From: an uncultured Mucilaginibacter sp.
GTDB taxonomy: Bacteria; Bacteroidota; Bacteroidia; Sphingobacteriales; Sphingobacteriaceae
Reading direction: 5' to 3'
Assembly (NCBI RefSeq): GCF_946481715.1
Contig: NZ_CAMLOV010000127.1
Location: 1 to 16,738 of the forward strand
Length of the DNA stretch: 16,738 nucleotides
Position 1 is the stretch's first letter, and every line of letters starts with the position of its first letter. Below, in pieces: positions 1-7,686 of this stretch. The notes under the pieces were generated by a model, which had not been told where the DNA came from, searched no databases, and saw only the letters and a program-made list of their open reading frames with translations. The position numbers were made by a program, and so were the translations under genes.

Positions 1-63
1 TGAGATATGAGATATGAGATATGAGATATGAGATATGAGATATGAGATATGAGATGTGAGATG
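1..63. repeat. 7-bp tandem repeat (TGAGATA)n at left edge
   Basis: Seven uninterrupted TGAGATA units (1-49) are followed by two TGAGATG units (50-63). The array probably continues beyond the left edge. It ends 94 nt before the chosen start of the MFS gene, so copy-number change would alter the spacing or sequence upstream of that gene. A heptamer also shifts the reading frame at each unit. Seen directly; any regulatory effect is inference. Confidence 0.97.
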
Positions 64-157
64 GGGCGGCGAGTTGCCGCTGGCCAAATTAACACCTTCG
101 TGTTTACCACCTTTATCGTATATTCCGCTAAAATTCCCTTATCGCTTATTTAGCTTC

Positions 158-1390
158 ATGAAAAATATCTACTACGGCTGGTTTATGCTGGCGGCTTTAA
201 CCCTTATGTATGCCACCACAAACGGCGTAGGCGCTTATGCTTTAACGGTGATGCGGCCCTTGCAGATCAAGTCCTTCGGGCTGGATGCGCAAAGCGCGGC
301 ATTCCTGCCCACCCTATTGTTTTTCACCATTGCTATTGCATCGCCTTTTATTGGCCGCATTTTGGATAGGTATAACCCGCGTAATGTTATTGCTATCGGC
401 GCTTTAGGGGCCATCGCTTTAATTTTCTCGCTGGCGTATGTAACTAGTTATACCGCTTTGTGCGTGTTTTACGTACTGTATGGGGTTTGCATGGCGCTCG
501 CGGGCATTATGTCGTTTATGTACCTCATCAATAAATGGTTCAACCATTACAAAGGGCTGGCAACCGGCATCATGATACTTGGCTCCAGCCTGGGGGGCAT
601 GATCTTTCCACGAATTGCCGTAATAGCGGGGGCCGACTGGCAAACATCTTGTATGTACCTGGGCATCGCGTCAGCCATCTTACTGCTGCCGTCGTTGTTG
701 CTCATCAAATCTGACCCGGCTGTAATAGGAAGCGTTCCGGATGGCGCATATTTTCCCGAAAGGCCTGATGCAAAGCCCGCCGGGCCCGACCGTTCCCTTA
801 GCGATGCTTTACGCTCACCTACATTTTATATGGTGCTTTTAGTTACCGCCATATTGTGGTTTTGCATAAAGGGGTATCATCAAAATCACGGGTTTGTGAT
901 AAAGGATCTGGGGGAAACTCCGGCTTTTTCGGCCAAGCTGTTGGGCTATTTTTCCCTGACGGCCATAGTTGGCAAGTTATTTTTTGGCTACCTAAGCGAC
1001 AAGATCACTAAGGAATATATTATAGCCGCCGCCATTGCGGTAATGGCCGGCGACTTTTTTATCATGCAAACTTTAAGCACCAACCCCGGGGTGTTAATCG
1101 CTTTTGCGCTGATTGCCGGGTTTGGTTTTGGCGGGGCATTCACGCTTATACAGGTGTGGGTAGCCAGTATTTATCGCGGCAAAAGCTACGGCTCGGTTTT
1201 AGGCATTGTAATAATGGTTGACGAATTGGCCGGAAGCGCAGGCATGTTAGTATTAGGAACCCTCCGGAAAGTGAGCGGAAGCTATAAAACCGGGTTCGAT
1301 CTGATGCTGATTTTATGTGCGGTTGCAATTATAACCGCAGTGATGGTACGGCGATTCCGGACCACCGGCCGTTCCGCGGCGCGGGCGTAG
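158..1390 (+). CDS. MFS transporter, monocarboxylate/oxalate-formate antiporter-like
   Basis: A 410-residue polytopic inner-membrane protein with about 12 hydrophobic segments in two halves. The N-terminus (YYGWFMLAALTL, residues 5-16) is typical of the OFA/MCT branch of the major facilitator superfamily. The loop 2-3 motif A is G66-RILD-R71, with a second-half counterpart G277-YLSD-K282. W127-F128...GLATG (133-137)...LGSSLGG (141-147) is the usual TM5 region of this branch. The family exchanges small carboxylates; the actual substrate cannot be read from sequence. The frame is open upstream to an ATG at 56 inside the tandem repeat, but those 34 extra residues are not hydrophobic or family-like. 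The ATG at 158 starts exactly where the family usually starts. No adjacent gene suggests a pathway. Confidence 0.88.
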   Translation: MKNIYYGWFMLAALTLMYATTNGVGAYALTVMRPLQIKSFGLDAQSAAFLPTLLFFTIAIASPFIGRILDRYNPRNVIAIGALGAIALIFSLAYVTSYTALCVFYVLYGVCMALAGIMSFMYLINKWFNHYKGLATGIMILGSSLGGMIFPRIAVIAGADWQTSCMYLGIASAILLLPSLLLIKSDPAVIGSVPDGAYFPERPDAKPAGPDRSLSDALRSPTFYMVLLVTAILWFCIKGYHQNHGFVIKDLGETPAFSAKLLGYFSLTAIVGKLFFGYLSDKITKEYIIAAAIAVMAGDFFIMQTLSTNPGVLIAFALIAGFGFGGAFTLIQVWVASIYRGKSYGSVLGIVIMVDELAGSAGMLVLGTLRKVSGSYKTGFDLMLILCAVAIITAVMVRRFRTTGRSAARA

Positions 1391-1517
1391 ATAGAACCCC
1401 ATGTCATTGCGAGTATCCACCAGGGCATCCTGGGAAAAAAATGTAATCACGTTAGGTGATGTTGTTCTGTTTTGCTCGTTAGGTGAGGCAGTGGGTTATT
1501 TAAAACCTGTGGATGTC

Positions 1518-1543
1518 ACTTTTCTTTGGCAGCAAAGAAAAGT
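1518..1543. repeat. Perfect 11-bp hairpin in a structured intergenic element
   Basis: ACTTTTCTTTG (1518-1528) and CAAAGAAAAGT (1533-1543) are exact reverse complements around the loop GCAG. The stem is A/T-rich and has no following T-run, so it is not a classical terminator. The following sequence (GTAACCAAAAGAAACTGCC...) resembles intergenic dispersed sequence I associate with Bacteroidota genomes; that resemblance is from memory and unverified. Confidence 0.7.
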
Positions 1544-1699
1544 AACCAAAAGAAACTGCCGGCTGCGCCCTGTTCTATGAAAGGCAGTGCTTTATCAGTT
1601 TCAGTCGTTGCCGAACAGGACAAGGCCGGTTTTTGTGTTCTTCGTTGGGTCCGCCGGTGAGTGATTAAACGGGTATTGACAATCAAGCATTTAACGTCA

Positions 1700-1824
1700 C
1701 GTCATCGCGAGGAAAGCGTAGCGGCGAAGCAATCTCCGGCAAGCAGGTCCACTATGAAGAGCCGAGATGCGAGACCGCTATGCAAAGCCGCTCTGCTTGC
1801 CGAGCTTCGCTCGCAATTGACGAG
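1700..1824. repeat. Degenerate inverted REP-like doublet
   Basis: The left arm CGTCATCGCGAGG...GGCGAAGCAATCTC (1700-1736) is a variant of the core found at 8.9-10.1 kb, with about 10 extra bases in the middle. The right arm (GAGCTTCGCTCGCAATTGACG, about 1802-1822) is the opposite orientation. In between lies AAAGCCGCTCTGCTTGCCGA (1784-1803), which recurs exactly at 7759-7778. This is the same family as the large array, older or of a different subtype. Confidence 0.65.
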
Positions 1825-1852
1825 GGGAGACAGGGCGGGGCGGCGCTTCAAT

Positions 1853-2209
1853 CTATTGATTGAAGTATTCTTCATATACAATTTTGCCATCTTTTACTTT
1901 GTACAGGCATAGCTCTTCCAGTGTAAACGATGTTTTGTCCTTCAATTCAAACGCGATGGTTAGTTTGTAAACAATATTGTTCCCGGCTACCAGCGGCTCG
2001 GTAATGGCAATAACGGTTTCTTTTTCAACGGTTTCGAGGAATTTGTTGCAGCGGGCCATAATATTTTTTAGCCCTTTGGTTTCCCTGGTTTCTGGGTCAG
2101 CTACATCCTCATACGAAATAGCATCGGGCGAAAAAAGTTCATAGTTGAGCGCATGGTTTCCCGCAGCGGTGTTTTGGTACAGCGTTTTTGCTATTTCAAT
2201 CGTTGTCAT
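1853..2209 (-). CDS. SnoaL-like / NTF2-fold small protein
   Basis: A 118-residue cytoplasmic protein with the pattern of SnoaL-like/NTF2-superfamily proteins. An N-terminal helical part (EIAKTLYQNTAAGNHALNYELF) is followed by DAISYED, then 'IMARCNKFLETVE', and closing beta-strands ending in 'LYKVKDGKIVYEEYF' (residues about 103-117), which is characteristic of the family C-terminus. Length matches the family. Members can be small-molecule-binding isomerases or hydrolases, or have unknown roles; no substrate can be named. It lies 48 nt downstream of the SRPBCC gene on the same strand, so the two are probably co-transcribed. Confidence 0.75.
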   Translation of the reverse strand: MTTIEIAKTLYQNTAAGNHALNYELFSPDAISYEDVADPETRETKGLKNIMARCNKFLETVEKETVIAITEPLVAGNNIVYKLTIAFELKDKTSFTLEELCLYKVKDGKIVYEEYFNQ

Positions 2210-2257
2210 TTAATAAGTGTTTGTGATGTATATATTTTGCCGGATCGATCATTCGTA

Positions 2258-2701
2258 TCACGGCGTTCTTGTTAATATTTTTTCGAGTTTTAAAAAAGTC
2301 GTATTCCACCCATCCAAATAATCATGGGCAGATCTTTCGCCTACACCGGCATGTTCAAACCACATCCGGGTATAAGATGCTTCCGGTGCAAACCGTACCG
2401 AAACCTGTGATATTACTCCCGGCTCACTTTTCCATTCCCATGTAAAAGCCAGCTTCTCAAATTCAATAATTTCGGTATAAACCCCGCTGCAGGTATGCTC
2501 GGCATGGTCGGCGTTGCTAAATGTTACTTCAAATCTGCCCCCGGTGCGCACATCCAAGTTCGCTTTCAGCCCTGTGCCGGCGGGGTCTGAGCCGAACCAT
2601 TTCAGCACCAATGCCTGGTCGGTCCAGGCCTTCCACACGGCTTCCACCGGGCAGCGGATCAATTTTTCAATCTTTACGGTATCATCATTTTTCAATTCCA
2701 T
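2258..2701 (-). CDS. SRPBCC / AHSA1-like domain protein
   Basis: A 147-residue single-domain protein of the START/Bet v1 (SRPBCC) fold, in the Aha1-C-terminal/CalC-like branch. Recognisable features are the opening strand and turn 'IEKLIRCPVEAVWKAWTD' (11-28, W23 and W26), 'LKWFG' (33-37), 'RTGGRFEV' (52-59), the central strand 'CSGVYTEI..FEKLAFTWEW' and the C-terminal amphipathic helix starting 'DGWNTTFLKLEKIL' (130-143). Length is normal for the family. Such proteins bind hydrophobic ligands in a helix-grip cavity or act as stress-associated proteins; the ligand is unknown. It is the first gene of a two-gene unit with the SnoaL-like gene and has a plausible Bacteroidota promoter upstream. 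Confidence 0.85.
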   Translation of the reverse strand: MELKNDDTVKIEKLIRCPVEAVWKAWTDQALVLKWFGSDPAGTGLKANLDVRTGGRFEVTFSNADHAEHTCSGVYTEIIEFEKLAFTWEWKSEPGVISQVSVRFAPEASYTRMWFEHAGVGERSAHDYLDGWNTTFLKLEKILTRTP

Positions 2702-2726
2702 ATTCGCCGGTTTGGTTATTATTACG

Positions 2727-2757
2727 CAAATATTAGCATACTGCCTTTATTGGCAAA
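2727..2757 (-). promoter_or_regulatory. Putative Bacteroidota promoter for the SRPBCC/SnoaL unit
   Basis: Read on the minus strand: TTTG (2754-2757), a 19-nt spacer, then AATATTTG (2727-2734), one mismatch from the -7 consensus TAnnTTTG. The 19-nt spacing is the usual one for the Bacteroidota primary sigma factor. The -7 box lies 25 nt before the ATG at 2701. This is a prediction from consensus only. Confidence 0.45.
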
Positions 2758-2914
2758 ACGTTATTTTTCTATCAAATCAATCGGAAAAAACGATTAGTAA
2801 TTAAGTTGGATAAATATTAATGTTAGTTGTTATAAAGGTTTAAAATTCCGTACTACAAGTATTTACAGGCATGCTATATTTCAGTACTTTAGCTTTTCGA
2901 TATATATAAGTAAC

Positions 2915-4576
2915 ATGAAAAAAATCATACTTGCCTTATTGTTGTTAAGTTCAATTTATAATATAGTAAATGCCCAAAACACAGAAAATGGGTACGACGA
3001 GTATATAAAAGGGAACGCAGCGCTTATCGAGACGAAACCAGATACGGTTGCAGCGGTGAAGCTTTTTAAAGCAGCCGCCCAAAAAGGAAGTGTGCCGGCT
3101 GCTGCGGCATTAGCAAGATTATATGAAACCGGGAGCGGCGTAAAACAAGATTATACGGAGGCCCTGCTATGGTATAAAATGCTGGGTACCGATTACGAGT
3201 CTCGTGCCCGGAAACGAATGGTTTTTGCGCAAGCGGCCAAAAGCTCGGGCAAGCCGCTTGTGTTTTCATCCATACATAATTTTAAGGGTGCGTTTTTGCC
3301 AGGGTATAACAAGATTGTGCTTAACGCGGCTTATGACTATGACAACATTTATGATAAGCTGCAATATACAGCTGTTGATTACCGTATTATCGATTTGAAA
3401 ACCATGCGCTTTGACCTCATAAGCCCACCCTACTCATGGAACGACGATGCAATATTGAATAGAAAGAGTAACGGAACAGATGCCGATATGATGCATATGG
3501 CTGCCTATGAACCGGGTACAGCGCCCGATTCTTTACGCCACGCAGATCATGAAATACTTAAAAATGTGATGAAAACCGGCGATGAAAAATACAGTGGTGT
3601 TTTTGGCAGGTTTATTTCGCAACTTAATGATGGTAGTTTAATATACGCTGTAGTTAACGAAAAGAGCGGCGGTAAAGCCATTAAAAATGATGTAGAGATA
3701 TATCGCCAGCCCAGTGTTAACAGTACGGTTTTAGAACCGTATTTTGTGATTAAAGACATGGCTTTCCCTAAGCCGGATATTGTTATTAGCGAGGATGGCA
3801 AAAAGGTTATGTATCTTGATTATGGTTATGGTAACCGTTGCCCGGTATATGATATCCCGTCGAAAAAAAAAATTGCGGTACTTGATCTTAGTCGGGGCGA
3901 ACTATCGGGCTTACTCAAGTTTACGCCCAATGGAGACTCTTTAGTGATATGCCGCCAGGATTTAATGCAATATTGGACAATGGCCATCCGCGGCAAAGGT
4001 TCCTCCAATTATGTACATATACCCACAAAAGACCTGGACGAGAATAGCGAAGAATATGGCTTTAATGAAGATGAGAAGTATGCCAATGTAAAGCGTACCA
4101 AATATCCTTTTATAATGGATTATACGCCCGATTGTAAGCAATTTTTGGTTGCAACCAGCAATAAAGTGGCCATCATATCTATGGATGGCAGCCCAGCAAA
4201 GTTTATAGCGACACCAGGTATCAATTTGCAGTATGTGGTAGCGCAAAGGGTATATACGGATGATGTTTACAGGAAATTTTCGGCCAACAGAACCGCGCTG
4301 CTTAATAAAGTACAGGATGAGTCGTACCGCCGGCAACAGGCAGAACGTTTGGGCAGAAGCAGGGAAGCGGAGGAGCGCCGTATGGCTAATGAAAAAGCGA
4401 TTGCCGATTACCGCAGGGCGCACCCATTTGGCAGCCAGGCCAGCAGCTCATCTAATAATTCAACCCCCTCAAACGCTGCACAGCAAGAGGCCGAGCGCCA
4501 CAGCAGGGCCATGAATGATATTTACCGCAGTACAGAGAAAATGCAGAGTGATTTTGCCAAAAAGTGGAAAGAGTAA
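2915..4576 (+). CDS. Secreted Sel1-repeat protein with coiled-coil C-terminus, function unknown
   Basis: A 553-residue exported protein. Residues 1-20 are a clear signal peptide (MKKIILALLLL...VNA) with a signal peptidase I site before Q21. Residues about 46-90 form Sel1/TPR-like repeats (AVKLFKAAAQKGSVPAAAALARLYETGSGV..DYTEALLWY). Residues about 115-445 are beta-rich with recurring turns such as 'SEDGKKVMYLD', 'TPNGDSLVI' and 'TPDCKQFLVATSNKVAIISMDG', suggesting WD40-like propeller blades, though I cannot assign a named domain. Residues about 465-553 are charged and helical (QQAERLGRSREAEERRMANE), interrupted by a Ser/Asn-rich linker (508-520). Sel1 repeats mediate protein-protein contacts. 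The gene appears monocistronic, and no neighbour explains its role. Confidence 0.8.
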   Translation: MKKIILALLLLSSIYNIVNAQNTENGYDEYIKGNAALIETKPDTVAAVKLFKAAAQKGSVPAAAALARLYETGSGVKQDYTEALLWYKMLGTDYESRARKRMVFAQAAKSSGKPLVFSSIHNFKGAFLPGYNKIVLNAAYDYDNIYDKLQYTAVDYRIIDLKTMRFDLISPPYSWNDDAILNRKSNGTDADMMHMAAYEPGTAPDSLRHADHEILKNVMKTGDEKYSGVFGRFISQLNDGSLIYAVVNEKSGGKAIKNDVEIYRQPSVNSTVLEPYFVIKDMAFPKPDIVISEDGKKVMYLDYGYGNRCPVYDIPSKKKIAVLDLSRGELSGLLKFTPNGDSLVICRQDLMQYWTMAIRGKGSSNYVHIPTKDLDENSEEYGFNEDEKYANVKRTKYPFIMDYTPDCKQFLVATSNKVAIISMDGSPAKFIATPGINLQYVVAQRVYTDDVYRKFSANRTALLNKVQDESYRRQQAERLGRSREAEERRMANEKAIADYRRAHPFGSQASSSSNNSTPSNAAQQEAERHSRAMNDIYRSTEKMQSDFAKKWKE

Positions 4577-4947
4577 TGTACCCCGCCGGCTGGTATTTCA
4601 TTGCTATTTTACGCGCCCGGATGCTGATAATTTAAGCGTATGTGCTTAATTGCATGGGGTGTGGCGGTGCGGTGATAACACCGACCGCAGGCTGAATTGC
4701 GTTACTTTACACACAGATACTATGCAACACTGGGTTACATTTCTCTACAAGGTCATCTTTCACTGCCTCATTGAGGGAATTACTGAAATAGCTTGCATGT
4801 TAGAAATAATGCACCTCGGGACCGTAAATTGTCCAAAGCAAATTTTAATAAACGTACCTGCCGGCTCCTATGGTTGACTGCATTCTTTTCAAATATAAAA
4901 AATAAAATGCCGGTAAATTACTCACCTGACAAATATTAAGATTCGTA
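4577..4947. other. 371-bp intergenic stretch, no gene seen
   Basis: It separates the Sel1-protein gene from the convergent AT-rich cassette. Only weak hairpins are visible: TTAAGC/GCTTAA at 4632-4649 and CGGTG-ATAA-CACCG at 4670-4683. Neither is followed by a T-run. An open frame at 4650-4877 has unusual composition and no recognisable family, so I do not call it a gene. Confidence 0.6.
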
Positions 4948-5463
4948 TCATAGCTTTTTTAATTCCTCATAAAGTCCGTAATAAGATGCTTTACCGTATG
5001 TGGTTTCTGTTTCTTTCTCAAATAAATCTTTAATCTGCTTGATCTTTAAATTTTCAATTATCCCCGCACGCCAAGCCTTCCAAATATCAGCTGGAATGCG
5101 TTTTTTACTTGTCCATAGGAACTCTTCCGCACAAAGGTTAAAATAGTCAATAATTAGATTTCTTTCTTTACCCGTTAAAGACCTCCTATCGTCCAATTTG
5201 AGTTCATTGATCAAGTCATTCATTTTATTATCATACCGTTCGTTAAACGTTTTGAAAAGTTCTTTAAACACAAGGTCGTTCTCTATTTTTAATTTCAGAC
5301 TTCCGTAATAGATTGTCGCTATGGCTCCAAGGGCTCCTATAAAAGCACTCGCGTCTATTATTTTCGAAGTGTAAAAAACTATCGATGCAATGAATATTAT
5401 AGTGAATAAGATGTTGTCGCTATTTCTTTTTAAGTATTTCATTAGATTATTTATGGCTTTCAT
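4948..5463 (-). CDS. Two-TM membrane protein with DUF4760-like cytoplasmic tail
   Basis: A 171-residue protein. Two hydrophobic segments lie near the N-terminus (about 18-32 and 38-54), followed by a soluble helical tail. The tail contains 'IIDYFNLCAEEF' (104-115) and 'KKRIPADIWKAWRAGI' (120-135). This pattern of a helix with an N-L-E core followed by Ile-Pro...Trp-x-x-Trp resembles the DUF4760-type domain of unknown function; that is recognition from memory and not firm. No catalytic motif is visible. It is the last gene of a three-gene minus-strand cassette, 30 nt after the DUF4238 gene, and is strongly AT-biased compared with flanking core genes. It may act as a membrane effector or anchor for its neighbours (inference). 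Confidence 0.7.
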   Translation of the reverse strand: MKAINNLMKYLKRNSDNILFTIIFIASIVFYTSKIIDASAFIGALGAIATIYYGSLKLKIENDLVFKELFKTFNERYDNKMNDLINELKLDDRRSLTGKERNLIIDYFNLCAEEFLWTSKKRIPADIWKAWRAGIIENLKIKQIKDLFEKETETTYGKASYYGLYEELKKL

Positions 5464-5493
5464 AAGAACTATCTATTATGTAAGACACAGATT

Positions 5494-6627
5494 TCAGACT
5501 GTAATGTAGCCGTTTTTAGCCATGTCTAATATCAATTGTTGAAATATGGGAAAATCATCCATTAAACCAGACTGCCTTATTTCTTTTATCTTAGCAGCTA
5601 CCTTAGGATTGTAAATTCCACCTATTTTTTCCTTAAGTTGTAGTAGTTCAGCGAAAATCTTCAATTGCTCAAAACTCCTTTCGAACGCTGATATATTTTC
5701 CGGGTTAACTTTGCTAAGTCTTGACGCTGCATCATTTGAAATATTAAGGTCGCCAGGATAGCTGACAATTCGCTGATCAGAGTTTTCTACAACTCGATTA
5801 TTTAAACTATTAGCGAAAAATTCATCTCGTGGTCCGCGATGTAACCGCTGGTAATCCTTATCCGATGTTTTGTTTGAATGAATGAGCAAATAAGTAGTTC
5901 TGTTCAAAGGAACCTCAATCATATTTTCTATTCCAAAAATGCCAGTTTCATTTAACAAACCCGATTCGTCGTAAATGCAAATAGGATTATCTGATGTTAT
6001 TAACGGACATGTTTCCGGAACTGTAAGGACTTCCATGTTACAATCCATTTTGTAATTCACGAAGTCTTGCCAATCTTTAAAATGCTCAATTAGCCAGCGC
6101 TCTTTATAAACTTTCTTCATATCCGAAAGGACCTGGTCGATGTGTTCATCGGAAAAGGACAATCTCTCACCGGCATAATTAAGAGTAATTCTGCCCCCTT
6201 TACCGATTTTAGCTAACCTGCTATTTCGAATATGGGATATCATATCTTCCAAACCCCTTATCTTTTCTTTCAGAAAATAAGGCCTCCTGAAACGCAAACT
6301 TAGAATTGTATTTAATATTTCTCTTTTGGTATCTTGGTGTAATGAGAAAACTTCCGGGTCAGTTAACAAGCCATATACCTTAGGATAGATACTATCAACC
6401 TCCTTTGCATACCATTTTTCAAATGCATACGGATCCCCAATATCCTTATATGAAAAAGTATAAATATTCTTTTCAGCGCAAATATCCCGTGTTGGCAATC
6501 GTTTTACTTCCTCATTAGCACCTCGTCGTTGGGTATCTACAAAAAAAAGCTTACCTTCTGCCTGTGCGAAATTTTTGAGGTAAGACTTAGGGATATAATG
6601 CTGATGTATCGGTTCGTTTTTAGCCAT
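5494..6627 (-). CDS. DUF4238 family protein
   Basis: A 377-residue soluble protein with the hallmarks of DUF4238. The N-terminal signature is 'HQHYIPKSYLKNFA' (8-21), equivalent to the family's HHxVPxxYLxxF. A strand 'GKLFFVDTQRR' (25-35) follows, then 'ICAEKNIYTF' (49-58), the central 'CPLITSDNPICIY' (207-219, the conserved SDNP) and the late 'FANSLNNRVVENSDQRIVS' (271-289). The length is within the family's range. The paired His motif and SDNP suggest an enzyme active site, but no activity is established to my knowledge. It is the middle gene of a cassette with two small membrane proteins. Local GC is low: one sampled 60-nt line (5521-5580) has 32%, against 47% in sampled core genes, consistent with horizontal transfer. 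Confidence 0.85.
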   Translation of the reverse strand: MAKNEPIHQHYIPKSYLKNFAQAEGKLFFVDTQRRGANEEVKRLPTRDICAEKNIYTFSYKDIGDPYAFEKWYAKEVDSIYPKVYGLLTDPEVFSLHQDTKREILNTILSLRFRRPYFLKEKIRGLEDMISHIRNSRLAKIGKGGRITLNYAGERLSFSDEHIDQVLSDMKKVYKERWLIEHFKDWQDFVNYKMDCNMEVLTVPETCPLITSDNPICIYDESGLLNETGIFGIENMIEVPLNRTTYLLIHSNKTSDKDYQRLHRGPRDEFFANSLNNRVVENSDQRIVSYPGDLNISNDAASRLSKVNPENISAFERSFEQLKIFAELLQLKEKIGGIYNPKVAAKIKEIRQSGLMDDFPIFQQLILDMAKNGYITV

Positions 6628-6692
6628 TATGTATTTATAGCAAGCTTAGTTGGGGTCGTTGCCTTCATACTAAGTTATAAGCATCCCCGACC

Positions 6693-7280
6693 TTATTTAA
6701 ATGCAAGGTATAAACTAATTGCAGTACCGATAATTCCAGCGATCCAAGAAATCACTTCTACCCATGATCTTAACTTACTCCGAACATTCACAGACAGAGA
6801 TTGGTCATTAGGGATAATAAGTTGCTGTCCGATGTTATGTGCAGCCGTTGTATTCGAAGAATCTTTCACCAGTAGTACGGCTTCATTCCTCAAAACTTTG
6901 ATTGAACTTTTTAAATCGAATAGTCCTTTTCGCCATTCTCGCTTAATGTGTTCGCGATCAGTAGTTACGATTTTAATCGGTCCAATTTTAGTGTCGAAGT
7001 CGATTTCGTTCCAGGCACGTACATGCCTTTCGCAGCCAGGAAACTTGATGTTTATAAACGCTGCAACTTCCTTCAAGATTTCATCGAGTTTGGAATAAGT
7101 ATCCATCAGCATTTTTTTGTCAGATTCAGTCAATTCATAACCACGTTCAGCTGCACGAAGATGTATGATATCTGGTAGCGCCGCCGTGCGCAGCATAAGT
7201 GCATCAAGAATGTGGATGTCATTGACAGTCATTGAGTTTGGCGTTGGTTCAACACACTGGGTTCCGGCTTCTGCAATCAT
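6693..7280 (-). CDS. Hypothetical protein with C-terminal membrane anchor
   Basis: A 195-residue protein of no family I recognise. Residues 20-75 are helical and charged, residues 80-110 contain beta-like 'NEIDFDTKIGPIKIVTTDRE', and residues about 176-194 (VISWIAGIIGTAISLYLAF) form a single C-terminal transmembrane segment followed by one Lys. It is therefore probably tail-anchored, with the bulk in the cytoplasm. It is the first gene of the minus-strand cassette; the next gene (DUF4238) begins 65 nt downstream. The start at 7280 is the first ATG in frame. An internal Met at residue 17 is also possible, and nothing upstream clearly decides between them. Confidence 0.65.
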   Translation of the reverse strand: MIAEAGTQCVEPTPNSMTVNDIHILDALMLRTAALPDIIHLRAAERGYELTESDKKMLMDTYSKLDEILKEVAAFINIKFPGCERHVRAWNEIDFDTKIGPIKIVTTDREHIKREWRKGLFDLKSSIKVLRNEAVLLVKDSSNTTAAHNIGQQLIIPNDQSLSVNVRSKLRSWVEVISWIAGIIGTAISLYLAFK

Positions 7281-7554
7281 GATTTGGTTGTCATAGTTTA
7301 ATAATCGGAGAATTATAAAACTACTGAATTCGACGTATTTTAACTAATATATCACTGAAATGTGTAAAACCGGCGCGTCTAGGGGTCCACGCCTGGATGT
7401 AAATATCTTTCAGCGTCCACGCTTACGGCACCCGATGCAACCTAAGTTTAGCTGTAATCTTAAAATGTGGAAAAGTCCGCCACGATTGATTCAATAATTT
7501 AAAGCAAATCATTTGAATTTGTTAAACATTTAAATTAATTAAAAAAGAAAGATT

Positions 7555-7686
7555 ATGGCAATTAAATCAGGCCCAAAGAAAACAGCTAAATCCACAGGAG
7601 AACCGGATAAGCGCCAACGCGATAACAAGGAAACACCGGGTAATACACCGTCACTGAAACCACACGAACATAAAAAAGGGAAGTAG
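7555..7686 (+). CDS. Small basic protein, 43 residues
   Basis: ATG at 7555 to TAG at 7684-7686. The product is lysine-rich, hydrophilic and apparently unstructured (MAIKSGPKKTAKSTGEP...HEHKKGK). A purine-rich stretch (AAAAAAGAAAGA) precedes the ATG, and AT-rich, promoter-like DNA lies before that. Tiny Lys/Pro/Gly-rich proteins like this occur in Bacteroidota, but I know no function for them. It is divergent from the AT-rich cassette (about 274 nt gap). The even use of sense codons and the sensible upstream region support a gene; the short length keeps confidence moderate. Confidence 0.5.
   Translation: MAIKSGPKKTAKSTGEPDKRQRDNKETPGNTPSLKPHEHKKGK

Larger units (their letters stand above)
1391..1852. 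other. 462-bp intergenic stretch with dispersed-repeat remnants
   Basis: I see no convincing gene. The stretch contains a fragment of the REP-like core (TGTCATTGCGAG, 1402-1413), a strong perfect hairpin at 1518-1543, a second inverted pair (CCTGTTC 1569-1575 with GAACAGG 1613-1619), and a degenerate inverted REP-like doublet at 1700-1824. The short ORFs across it are low-complexity readings of the repeats. Confidence 0.7.

Noticed and set aside
56..157. N-terminal extension of the MFS protein from the ATG at 56.
   Set aside because: The extra 34 residues begin inside the tandem repeat, are not family-like, and the ATG at 158 matches the usual N-terminus.
1401..1440. CCAGG-GCAT-CCTGG hairpin after the MFS gene as a terminator.
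   Set aside because: Only five base pairs, and it is followed by an A-run and not a T-run on the plus strand.
3962..4423. 153-codon minus-strand ORF inside the Sel1-protein gene.
   Set aside because: Shadow of the long plus-strand gene; aromatic and Ile-rich without motif.
4650..4877. 75-codon plus-strand ORF in the gap after the Sel1-protein gene.
   Set aside because: Unusual His/Cys-rich composition, no recognisable signal or family, no convincing upstream region.
6529..7098. 189-codon plus-strand ORF.
   Set aside because: Antisense to the DUF4238 and tail-anchored genes, no domain signature, and less protein-like than the minus-strand frames.
7385..7422. Two GTCCACGC direct repeats 30 nt apart upstream of the AT-rich cassette as an attachment site.
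   Set aside because: Only 8 nt each, no integrase and no matching copy at the other end of the cassette.
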